A stretch of 9,066 nt of DNA. It comes from Gammaproteobacteria bacterium (GTDB taxonomy: Bacteria > Pseudomonadota > Gammaproteobacteria > DSM-19610). The notes under the pieces are model-generated. The model worked only from the letters and a program-made list of their open reading frames with translations. It searched no databases and had not been told where the DNA came from. Where the stretch lies: positions 1 to 9,066 of the forward strand of contig JAUXDG010000095.1 in the NCBI GenBank assembly GCA_030618475.1. Direction: 5' to 3'. Below, piece by piece: positions 1 to 5,167 of this stretch. Made by a program: the position numbers and the translations under genes. The stretch's first letter is position 1. Each line of letters opens with the position of its first letter.

Positions 1-59
1 TCCACGGATGCTGGAATCAACTATCCTAGTACCCTCAGTCAATCACATAGAAAAAGCGG
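1..59. repeat. 59-bp perfect direct repeat, copy 1
   Basis: Identical at all 59 positions to 341-399; the copies start 340 bp apart. It begins with tccacggatgctggaatcaa and ends with aaaaagcgg. This copy starts at the window edge, so the repeat may extend further left. Its right end supplies the U-tract and part of one arm of the minus-strand terminator that follows the 38-aa peptide gene. There are no terminal inverted repeats or coding capacity that would mark an insertion sequence. Confidence 0.95.
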
Positions 60-72
60 CCCTGAAGGCCGC
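51..72 (-). terminator. Rho-independent terminator after the 38-aa peptide gene
   Basis: Read on the minus strand this is GCGGCC, loop TTCAG, GGCCGC, then TTTTTC: a 6-bp all-GC stem followed by a U-tract. It lies 63 bp downstream of the stop codon of the 38-aa peptide gene and is oriented to end its transcript. The U-tract and four bases of the 3' arm fall inside the 59-bp repeat. Confidence 0.8.
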
Positions 73-134
73 CGTAACTGATAGTGCAGCAGTTATTCTC
101 TGGCAACACCGCCGCCAGACTTGCTTTTAACCGC

Positions 135-251
135 TTAGAGCGATGTTACCCAGGCCAATACGGCCAGTGAGATAACGCTGACGGCCACTATGGCGGCCAC
201 AATACAAACGATGCAAACATTTCCCAATGAGCGGGTTGTAGTGGTGTTCAT
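135..251 (-). CDS. 38-aa hydrophobic single-span membrane peptide
   Basis: The frame starts ATG AAC ACC and ends CTC TAA, giving 38 residues. A short polar N-terminus (MNTTTTRSLGN) is followed by an almost unbroken run of Ile, Val, Ala and Cys from about residue 12 to 35 (VCIVCIVAAIVAVSVISLAV and on), then WVTSL. This is one membrane span with no room for another domain. The start follows a strong Shine-Dalgarno sequence (AGGAGG, six bases before ATG), and a GC-rich terminator lies downstream, so the frame has its own expression signals. I do not recognise the family. Size, hydrophobicity, the structured leader and the nearby direct repeat resemble type I toxin peptides, but a small regulatory membrane protein is equally possible. 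A Cys-x-x-Cys pair sits inside the span (residues 13 and 16). Confidence 0.65.
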   Translation of the reverse strand: MNTTTTRSLGNVCIVCIVAAIVAVSVISLAVLAWVTSL

Positions 252-263
252 CTTTCTCCTCCT

Positions 264-300
264 GCCTCGATCCGAGGCTACTTGCGTGATTCGCTCACGC
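264..300 (-). promoter_or_regulatory. Structured leader of the 38-aa peptide gene (two hairpins)
   Basis: Two perfect inverted repeats stand side by side in the leader: GCGTGA-N5-TCACGC (284-300) and GCCTCG-N3-CGAGGC (264-278). The second ends at the base directly before the AGGAGGAG ribosome site (256-263 on the minus strand). A weaker 5-bp stem, CACCA/TGGTG, lies at 314-329. Stems packed against the ribosome site suggest that mRNA folding could influence translation or stability. The stems are seen in the sequence; the regulatory role is inferred. Confidence 0.5.
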
Positions 301-340
301 ATTGCATATAAATCACCATCTCTGTGGTGTGGTCCTTTTT

Positions 341-399
341 TCCACGGATGCTGGAATCAACTATCCTAGTACCCTCAGTCAATCACATAGAAAAAGCGG
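341..399. repeat. 59-bp perfect direct repeat, copy 2
   Basis: Identical to 1-59. It lies between the two small minus-strand peptide genes and upstream of the 38-aa gene. On the minus strand the copy begins CCGCTTTTTC, and the base pairs just before it form a weak hairpin (AAAGC-N3-GCTTT, 393-405). Both copies therefore sit at the 3' side of a hairpin with a U-tract, although this second hairpin is much weaker. Confidence 0.95.
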
Positions 400-410
400 A
401 GCTTTGTCAA
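382..410 (-). promoter_or_regulatory. Candidate promoter for the 38-aa peptide gene
   Basis: On the minus strand a perfect -35 hexamer TTGACA (405-410) lies just outside repeat copy 2. A -10-like TGTGAT (382-387) follows at 17-bp spacing inside the repeat; TATGTG at 15 bp is an alternative. Transcription would begin near 375 and give a leader of about 120 nt containing most of the repeat and the hairpins. The -35 match is strong and the -10 match weak. Confidence 0.35.
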
Positions 411-575
411 GCATAAGAAATCTATCCGAATATACTTATTTAATTGGCAACAAGCCACGCACAAGCTGTCGTGCACCGGTGTATGTCGCCGGATAAGCTG
501 TTCAGACGGCCTTGCCCCTGACCATTCCCGTTAATCCAGGAAGGCTGAAACGGAAAAGCCATAGTGTGACTGCTG

Positions 576-686
576 CTACGGCAAATCTGCGAAGAAACCC
601 AGCTGGGTCGCCGTCACAGAATCAACCGCCAACAGGCTAATGGCAAACAGCAGCGCCAGGACCAGGGTCAATAGATCTATTCTCAT
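576..686 (-). CDS. 36-aa hydrophobic peptide
   Basis: The frame starts ATG AGA ATA GAT and ends TTG CCG TAG, giving 36 residues: MRIDLLTLVLALLFAISLLA, then VDSVTATQLGFFADLP. Residues 5-21 form one hydrophobic segment with a positive N-terminal flank and an acidic, aromatic tail. It could be an N-in membrane peptide; a signal peptide is less likely because almost nothing would remain after cleavage. A GGAGG ribosome site stands eight bases before the ATG. A possible promoter and a palindrome lie upstream. No strong terminator follows directly. It does not match the 38-aa peptide in sequence, though both are about the same size, on the same strand and hydrophobic. The family is not recognised. 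Confidence 0.6.
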   Translation of the reverse strand: MRIDLLTLVLALLFAISLLAVDSVTATQLGFFADLP

Positions 687-719
687 AAGACTATCCTCCG
701 TTAGCCTTTTTTACCAAAT

Positions 720-769
720 ACGTAAGCATATTACGTGCCTGTTATACTAACTGTATGATAATAAATGAA
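720..769 (-). promoter_or_regulatory. Candidate promoter and palindromic operator of the 36-aa peptide gene
   Basis: On the minus strand TTCATT (764-769), 17 bp, then TATAAC (741-746) form a modest sigma-70-like promoter with a predicted start near 734. The perfect palindrome ACGTAA-N5-TTACGT (720-736) covers that start point, which is a typical place for a repressor site. The leader would be about 48 nt. The palindrome is seen directly; promoter and operator functions are inferred. Confidence 0.4.
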
Positions 770-804
770 TAGATAGATCATCTGTGTGATTTAACCAGGT
801 CTGT

Positions 805-844
805 CTGTAAAGAATCCCAGACAAGTTTCTTGTGTTTTTTACAG
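805..844. other. Nested AT-rich hairpin
   Basis: CTGTAAA (805-811) pairs with TTTACAG (838-844). Inside it, ACAAG (821-825) pairs with CTTGT (829-833), and a run of six T closes the outer arm. On the plus strand the inner stem followed by T6 resembles a weak terminator, but no plus-strand gene lies to its left. The function is unknown. Confidence 0.3.
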
Positions 845-942
845 TGCGCTAAAAACCAGAAGCGTCCCTGGCGGCTTTGCAGTTTCAACCTGGATTCCGC
901 AGTTGAACGGCCTGTGTGGTCGTCCTGAGTGTTCGGATGGCG

Positions 943-978
943 TAGTAAAAAGCCCCTTATTGGAGGGGCTTTTTACTA
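943..978. terminator. Strong bidirectional rho-independent terminator
   Basis: A perfect 15-bp stem (943-957 with 964-978) closes a 6-base loop. The GC core GCCCC/GGGGC is flanked by A5 and T5, so the structure has a U-tract in both directions. It lies about 40 bp past the stop codon of the minus-strand tusE-like gene and most probably ends that transcript. Confidence 0.9.
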
Positions 979-1018
979 ACGCTGGATAGTCTTTTACTTT
1001 GTTGGTGATAGCTGACGC

Positions 1019-1354
1019 TCAGCTGCAGCCTTTGGGCCGCGGCAACCCGGCCACCTTGTTGGCACACTTGATCAGGCCGGTGGGGAACAGCGAGTAGATA
1101 TATTTCTGGTCGCTGCGTTCTTTGCCGTATAGCTTTTTCATGAGTTTGGAGAATGTGCGCGGCTCCGCCACCGTGCCGTTTTCCTGGAAATATTCGCGCG
1201 CCAGTCTGATTATATCCCAGTGCTCTTCGCTCAATTCGGGGATCTTTTCATTCTTGCCGATTTCAACCGCCAGGTCTTCGCTCCACTCGTCGAGGTTGTT
1301 CAGCCAGCCGGCTTCACTGAGTTCGATGATTTTGCCATTCGCTTCTGCTTGCAT
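1019..1354 (-). CDS. tusE: TusE/DsrC-family sulfur relay protein
   Basis: The 111-aa product has the family pattern: an N-terminal strand region, the DEWSEDLAV and LSEEHWDIIRLAREYF segments (residues 22-56), KYIYSLFPTG (84-93), and the flexible C-terminal arm AGLPRPKGCS with penultimate Cys110. In E. coli, TusE passes persulfide sulfur from TusBCD to MnmA for tRNA 2-thiolation; in Dsr sulfur metabolism, DsrC carries sulfur between two arm cysteines. Here the second DsrC cysteine position (11 residues before the last Cys) is Asn99, as expected for a TusE-type member rather than true DsrC. Cys97 nevertheless stands two residues away. The start is supported by AAGGAG nine bases upstream. The gene stands alone with its own terminator; no dsr or tus partners are visible. 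Confidence 0.85.
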   Translation of the reverse strand: MQAEANGKIIELSEAGWLNNLDEWSEDLAVEIGKNEKIPELSEEHWDIIRLAREYFQENGTVAEPRTFSKLMKKLYGKERSDQKYIYSLFPTGLIKCANKVAGLPRPKGCS

Positions 1355-1525
1355 TCTTAACTGCTCCTTCGAGATTTTGTATAGCGCTCAATAACTGAGT
1401 AATTTTATCAGGTATTATTTTCGATTTCTAATAAATTAAAATAATTGTTATTAACAGATGGTTAGGTTGAACGCATTAATTTTTTCATGAGTTTGCTGCT
1501 GTGCATGGCTGTGCGAAAGGGGAGT

Positions 1526-1534
1526 TGGTACAAT
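1526..1534 (+). promoter_or_regulatory. Extended -10 promoter upstream of the SRP RNA
   Basis: TGGTACAAT fits an extended -10 element (TGn plus TACAAT) without a good -35 box. Transcription would start near 1541, about 70 nt upstream of the mature RNA end. TATTAT at 1596-1601 is an alternative -10 placed 11 bp before the RNA, with a poor -35 (TTCGAC at 15-bp spacing). Confidence 0.4.
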
Positions 1535-1612
1535 GCCGCCCTTTGCTGGCCGGTGGAGCCGTTCAAATGACTGATTCGACGGGTTCCCGGTCCGCTATTA
1601 TCAGTGGTTTAT

Positions 1613-1728
1613 GGTGGCCTGTATCGGTCCCCTCGCGACAATAAATTGTGGACTCGGTCAGACCCGGAAGGGAGCAGCCGCAGCAGTGGACTTGGGCGCC
1701 GGGGTGTGGCTGGTACGGGTCGCCACCC
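1613..1728 (+). ncRNA. ffs: Signal recognition particle 4.5S RNA
   Basis: The core signature GGTCAG (1656-1661) followed by CCGGAAGGGAGCAGCC (1664-1679) is that of the Ffh-binding domain, with a GGAA tetraloop. The ends pair: GGTGGC (1613-1618) with GCCACC (1722-1727), continued by CTGTA with TACGG after a small bulge. The length of about 115 nt matches the short bacterial 4.5S form, without an Alu domain. With Ffh it directs ribosomes making membrane proteins to FtsY and the translocon. Its place directly before dnaX is common in gammaproteobacteria. The terminal stem is followed by CCCTTCTTTC, which may help to end transcription. Exact ends are approximate. Confidence 0.93.
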
Positions 1729-1742
1729 TTCTTTCAGCGGGC

Positions 1743-1751
1743 TGTTATAAT
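1743..1751 (+). promoter_or_regulatory. dnaX promoter (extended -10)
   Basis: TGTTATAAT is a perfect extended -10 element (TGn plus consensus TATAAT) lying 15 bp past the SRP RNA. No -35 consensus is visible. Transcription would start near 1758 and give a dnaX leader of about 80 nt. Confidence 0.6.
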
Positions 1752-1840
1752 GCTTTAGTGACGAGGTGCGCGAGGTCATTTGTAGTTCGCGGTCAGCAAA
1801 CCGCCGCTGCGATCATTTTGTTTTCTACACAGGATAGGTA

Positions 1841-3427
1841 ATGAGTTACCAGGTTCTGGCGCGTAAATGGCGCCCCCGGAAATTTGCCGAGATGGTGGGG
1901 CAGGAACACGTCCTGCAGGCCCTGATTAATGCGTTGGATAACGATCGCCTGCACCATGCCTACCTGTTTACCGGCACACGGGGCGTAGGTAAGACGACGG
2001 TAGCGCGTATTTTTGCCAAATCCCTGAATTGCGAAACCGGTGTCAGCGCCGAGCCCTGTGGCCAGTGCCCGGCTTGTGTGGAGATCGATGAAGGGCGTTT
2101 CGTGGATCTGCTTGAAGTGGATGCCGCGTCACGAACCAAAGTCGAGGATACCCGTGAACTGCTGGATAATGTCCAGTATGCGCCGACACGCGGTCGCTAC
2201 AAGGTTTATCTGATCGACGAAGTGCACATGTTGTCGGCACACAGTTTCAATGCCTTGCTGAAAACACTGGAAGAACCGCCGCCACACGTGAAATTTCTGC
2301 TGGCAACAACCGACCCGCAAAAACTGCCGGCTACCGTCTTGTCACGCTGTCTGCAGTTCAATCTCAAGCGCCTGTCGATACCATCAATCGTTGGGCACCT
2401 CGAACAACTGTTGAAAGTCGAAGCTGTTGAAACCGATGCCGGGGCACTGCGCCTGCTGGCGCGTGCTGCGGATGGCAGTATGCGGGATGCGCTCAGTCTG
2501 CTGGATCAGGCCATCGCCTACGGTGGTGGAGCTGTGCATGAGACTGAAGTGCGTGTCATGCTGGGCACCATCGAACAGGTGCACGTTGTCGAGCTGCTGA
2601 GGGCGCTGGCTGGTGGTGATGGCGCCGCGTTACTGCAGATTGTCGAGCGGCTGTCGCAGCAGCTACCTGACTACGAAGGCCTGCTTACAGAACTGCTCGC
2701 TTACCTGCAGCAGATTGCCATTGCACAAACCTTGCCCAATGCAGTGGACGAGCATCTGGATGAACGCGAGGCGGTACTTGATCTGGCAGAACGGATGGAT
2801 GCCGAAGAAGTCCAGCTTTTTTACCAGATCGGCTTGATCGGGCGGCGCGATCTGCAAATGGCGCCGGACCTGCGCGGCGGCCTGGAAATGGTCCTTTTGC
2901 GGATGCTGGCGTTCCGTCCGGCGTCCGTGGAGCAGTCCCTGCGAGCGGAGCAACCGGTGCCGGTGAAGACTCGAAAAGTGCCGTCTCCTGAGCAGGTGAA
3001 GACAGCAGCACGGGCGCCAGCTCAAGCTCAAAGCCAGGCTGCGGCCCCTGCTAACGACTGGCGCAGCCTGGTGGAAAGCATGCGACTGAAAGGCGTGTTG
3101 CGTGAACTGGCGATGAATTGTGCACTGAAAAGTAAGGACCACAACAGTTGGGAACTGGTGTTGGATGCCAGCCACCAGCAGTTGCTGAGTAAAGAGCGGC
3201 AGCAGAGGCTGGAGAAATCACTCTGCGAGGTTTTGCAGCAAACGGTTCATGTGGAGATCGAAGTGCAGGGAAGAGCAGATAATACGCCGGCACAGCAGCA
3301 ACTGCAGGAGGCCGAAACGCGGCAGGCTGATGCAGTGAACGCGATCGAATCAGATCCGAATGTAAAAGCCATTCAGAAGGGTTTTGATGCGACGCTGCAC
3401 AGAGAGACAATTCGTTCTGTGGATTAG
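1841..3427 (+). CDS. dnaX: DNA polymerase III subunit tau (clamp loader ATPase)
   Basis: The 528-aa product is the clamp-loader motor that opens and loads the beta clamp and ties polymerase cores together. The AAA+ module shows Walker A GTRGVGKT (45-52), the zinc cysteines C64, C73, C76 and C79, Walker B DEVH (126-129) and the SRC arginine finger motif (168-170). A helical collar domain follows to about residue 365. An Ala/Gln/Pro-rich linker of about 40 residues leads to the C-terminal tau domain that binds the polymerase alpha subunit (from NDWRSLV at 405 to the end). E. coli tau is 643 aa; the difference is mostly the missing DnaB-binding linker region. No A AAA AAG slippery heptamer is present, so a gamma product by that route is not expected. 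The start is supported by AGGA six bases upstream. It heads the dnaX-ybaB-recR cluster. Confidence 0.97.
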   Translation: MSYQVLARKWRPRKFAEMVGQEHVLQALINALDNDRLHHAYLFTGTRGVGKTTVARIFAKSLNCETGVSAEPCGQCPACVEIDEGRFVDLLEVDAASRTKVEDTRELLDNVQYAPTRGRYKVYLIDEVHMLSAHSFNALLKTLEEPPPHVKFLLATTDPQKLPATVLSRCLQFNLKRLSIPSIVGHLEQLLKVEAVETDAGALRLLARAADGSMRDALSLLDQAIAYGGGAVHETEVRVMLGTIEQVHVVELLRALAGGDGAALLQIVERLSQQLPDYEGLLTELLAYLQQIAIAQTLPNAVDEHLDEREAVLDLAERMDAEEVQLFYQIGLIGRRDLQMAPDLRGGLEMVLLRMLAFRPASVEQSLRAEQPVPVKTRKVPSPEQVKTAARAPAQAQSQAAAPANDWRSLVESMRLKGVLRELAMNCALKSKDHNSWELVLDASHQQLLSKERQQRLEKSLCEVLQQTVHVEIEVQGRADNTPAQQQLQEAETRQADAVNAIESDPNVKAIQKGFDATLHRETIRSVD

Positions 3428-3459
3428 TACTAGAAATTTCTGATTGAGGTGAATCGAGT

Positions 3460-3783
3460 ATGAAAGGTGGACTTGGCAACCTGATGAAACAGGCCCAGCA
3501 GATGCAGGCTGATATGCAGAAGGCTCAGCAGGAGATTGCCAGCCTGGAAGTCACCGGTGAGTCCGGTGGGGGTCTGGTCAAGGTAACGATGAGCGGTCGG
3601 CATGAAGCGAGCCGGGTGGAAATCGATGACAGTCTGGTGGGCGATGACAAGGACATGCTTGAAGATTTGATCGCAGCGGCGATTAACGACGCTACGCATA
3701 AAGTCGAGGCTGCTACCCAGGATCGTATGTCGAGCGTGACGGACGGGATGAATTTGCCGGCGGGAATGAAACTGCCGTTCTAG
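3460..3783 (+). CDS. ybaB: YbaB/EbfC nucleoid-associated protein
   Basis: The 107-aa product has the family features: N-terminal MKGGLGNLMKQAQQMQADMQ, a Gln- and Met-rich helix, the VTGESGGGLVKVTMSG strand segment (about 31-46), and a C-terminal helix ending in a Met-rich NLPAGMKLPF. Members form homodimers that bind DNA without strong sequence specificity. The length is close to that of E. coli YbaB (109 aa). GAGGTG stands eight bases before the ATG. It lies 32 bp after dnaX and 26 bp before recR, an order widely conserved, and the three genes probably share a transcript. Confidence 0.96.
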   Translation: MKGGLGNLMKQAQQMQADMQKAQQEIASLEVTGESGGGLVKVTMSGRHEASRVEIDDSLVGDDKDMLEDLIAAAINDATHKVEAATQDRMSSVTDGMNLPAGMKLPF

Positions 3784-3809
3784 TCTGATAGAACGTCGTT
3801 ACAGCGCCG

Positions 3810-4406
3810 ATGTCTGCATCACCCCTGATCCGCCGCTTGATGGATGCGTTGCGCTGCCTGCCTGGTGTGGGCAACAAGACGGCACAACGCATGGCCTATC
3901 ATCTGCTGGAACGTGACCGGGGAGGTGGCCGGCGGCTGGCCCAGGCGCTGTTAAAAGCCATGGACGAGGTCGGAAAGTGTCGTGATTGCCGTACCCTTTG
4001 TGAAAGCGATCTTTGCCCGCTCTGTGCCAGCGCTACGCGTGATAGCAGTTTGCTCTGTGTTGTTGAAACCCCTGTCGATATCGATGCGATTGAGCAAGCG
4101 ACCGATTTCAGAGGACGTTATTTCGTCCTGATGGGGCACCTGTCACCACTGGACGGAATTGGTCCGCAACAGCTCGGGCTTGACCAGCTCAGCGAGCGTT
4201 TTGCCGGTAGCGAACTCAAGGAAGTCATTCTGGCCACCAATCCAACCATCGAAGGTGAGGCTACCGCCCAGTACATCAGTGAACTGGCTCGAGAGCAGGG
4301 TATCCGTACCACGCGTATTGCCCACGGTGTGCCTGTGGGCAGTGAACTGGAGTACATCGATAGCGGTACCCTGTCCCACGCTTTTTCGGGACGGCGCGAT
4401 CTATAA
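3810..4406 (+). CDS. recR: Recombination mediator RecR
   Basis: The 198-aa product follows E. coli RecR (201 aa) along its whole length. It has the helix-hairpin-helix LPGVGNKTAQRMAYHLL (17-33), a four-cysteine zinc site (C57, C60, C69, C72), a Toprim domain with VVETPVDIDAIE (84-95) and ATNPTIEGEATA (142-153), and the C-terminal GVPVGSELEYIDSGTLSHAF motif. With RecO it helps load RecA onto SSB-coated gaps. No clear Shine-Dalgarno sequence precedes the ATG. The start is fixed by homology and by an in-frame TAG 21 bases upstream, so translation may rely on coupling to ybaB, which ends 26 bp earlier. Confidence 0.97.
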   Translation: MSASPLIRRLMDALRCLPGVGNKTAQRMAYHLLERDRGGGRRLAQALLKAMDEVGKCRDCRTLCESDLCPLCASATRDSSLLCVVETPVDIDAIEQATDFRGRYFVLMGHLSPLDGIGPQQLGLDQLSERFAGSELKEVILATNPTIEGEATAQYISELAREQGIRTTRIAHGVPVGSELEYIDSGTLSHAFSGRRDL

Positions 4407-4670
4407 TCCCGGGGTGCTCCGGTGGCTTCCGCCGCCGGCAATAGGTCCAGCAGCAAGGTCATCTGGTAATGGCAGTTGAGTAGCGCTTTGGCGATGAAAT
4501 GAGAGTCGGAGTTGATGCTGCGCCCGTTGATATTGTCCAGGGCTGATTTGTGTCTTTATCGCCTGATTCAAGGTGTCTATCTAACATGCTGATAATAAAA
4601 CAAAAAACATGTCCATCTCAAGCGCGATTTCGACGGATTTCTGTCAGGGTGCAATGTGAGAAAAAAAGTG

Positions 4671-4697
4671 TAAACTTTTTGCACGGATCAGCGATCT
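4671..4697 (+). promoter_or_regulatory. Possible sigma-28 (FliA) type promoter
   Basis: TAAACTTT, 11 bp, then AGCGATCT compares with the FliA consensus TAAAGTTT-N11-GCCGATAA: seven of eight in the -35 element, and the CGAT core in the right register of the -10. The outer -10 bases do not match. Transcription would start near 4704, about 96 nt before the 117-aa gene. This could be a chance match in an AT-rich stretch. Confidence 0.3.
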
Positions 4698-4711
4698 ACT
4701 AATGAGCAGCA

Positions 4712-4751
4712 TGGATAGCCGACGGACCCGTAAAGCCATGTCGGCCATCCA
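4712..4751 (+). other. Hairpin in the leader of the 117-aa gene
   Basis: TGGATAGCCGAC (4712-4723) pairs with GTCGGCCATCCA (4740-4751): 11 of 12 pairs with one A-C mismatch, closing a 16-base loop. It lies 48 bp before the start codon and has no T-run, so it is not a rho-independent terminator. It could stabilise or regulate the leader. Confidence 0.45.
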
Positions 4752-4799
4752 ATGTTCGGCTTAGTAGCTGGATCATACGGAAAGAACTGAGCGACGCAG

Positions 4800-5153
4800 A
4801 TGGACATCAGCAGATTACCGGTCACGCCTTTGCTGCGGCCGGCATCAGCACCAGTCAAAACAACCCGGCAGCCTGCTTCAGCTGAAGCAGTGGAGCCGGT
4901 GAATCGACGACAAGCTGGCCGTGGATCTTTTGAGCGCGTCGTTCAGGGTGAATTGCTGCACCGGGAGCATACGCCTTATCAATCGACACGCGCCTTTATC
5001 GATGAGCGCAAACTGGATCAGGCACAGCCCGCCGGGCGGCAGGCCGAATCGTTCAAACAGGCACGTGTTGCCATCTCCCGATATCTCAACAACACGCGGC
5101 CTGAAGCTGGCGCTGAACTCAGCCAGGGCCGCTCGGTTAATTTCTTCGTCTAG
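4800..5153 (+). CDS. Hypothetical 117-aa soluble protein
   Basis: The product is not recognised. It has no signal peptide or membrane segment. The N-terminal 40 residues are rich in Pro, Ala, Arg and Thr and look disordered. From GSFERVVQGELLHREH (42-57) on, it becomes more helical and charged, ending in ARVAISRYLNNTRPEA (88-103) and the short tail GRSVNFFV. A disordered start with a more ordered C-terminal half suggests a small adaptor or regulator, but this is inference. The only Met is the first residue, and no strong ribosome site precedes it, so the start is less secure than the frame. The stop lies 14 bp before hinT, so the two are probably cotranscribed. A sigma-28-like promoter match upstream hints at a link with motility genes. 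Confidence 0.6.
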   Translation: MDISRLPVTPLLRPASAPVKTTRQPASAEAVEPVNRRQAGRGSFERVVQGELLHREHTPYQSTRAFIDERKLDQAQPAGRQAESFKQARVAISRYLNNTRPEAGAELSQGRSVNFFV

Positions 5154-5167
5154 GTCGAGGGGATCCA

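Larger units (their letters stand above)
4407..4799. other. Gene-poor stretch between recR and the 117-aa gene
   Basis: No convincing gene is visible. Just past recR, CCGGTGGC-N4-GCCGCCGG (4419-4438) forms an 8-bp stem with one wobble pair but no T-run, so it is at most a weak or factor-dependent terminator. AAAAAGT-GTAA-ACTTTTT (4664-4681) forms a small AT hairpin. The end of the stretch holds a sigma-28-like promoter match and an mRNA hairpin, listed separately. On the minus strand a frame without a usable start runs towards recR; I could not assign it. Confidence 0.6.

Noticed and set aside
314..341. CACCA/TGGTG hairpin followed by six T as a plus-strand terminator
   Set aside because: The stem is only 5 bp, the T-run is several bases away, and no plus-strand gene precedes it.
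1..399. The direct repeat as a CRISPR array
   Set aside because: Only two copies, 59 bp long and separated by 281 bp, with a gene between them; CRISPR arrays have short repeats with spacers of about 30-40 bp.
302..496. 64-codon plus-strand frame across repeat copy 2
   Set aside because: It runs through the non-coding repeat, lacks a ribosome site, and its composition is not protein-like; the minus-strand frames have better signals.
1540..1612. tRNA-like bases (gttcaaat, gattcgac) before the SRP RNA
   Set aside because: No acceptor stem, anticodon arm or T-arm can be paired into a cloverleaf.
1611..1841. 76-codon frame over the SRP RNA
   Set aside because: It is explained by the structured RNA gene, whose core motif and end pairing are clear.
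2817..2822. Run of six T in dnaX as a slippage site that would make gamma
   Set aside because: It lies within the collar domain, too early for a gamma-like product, and the codons CTT TTT TAC do not allow good re-pairing in the -1 frame.
4118..4462. 114-codon minus-strand frame across the end of recR
   Set aside because: It is mostly antisense to the well-supported recR gene, has no ribosome site and no recognisable motif. The open frame continues upstream of its ATG without a better start.
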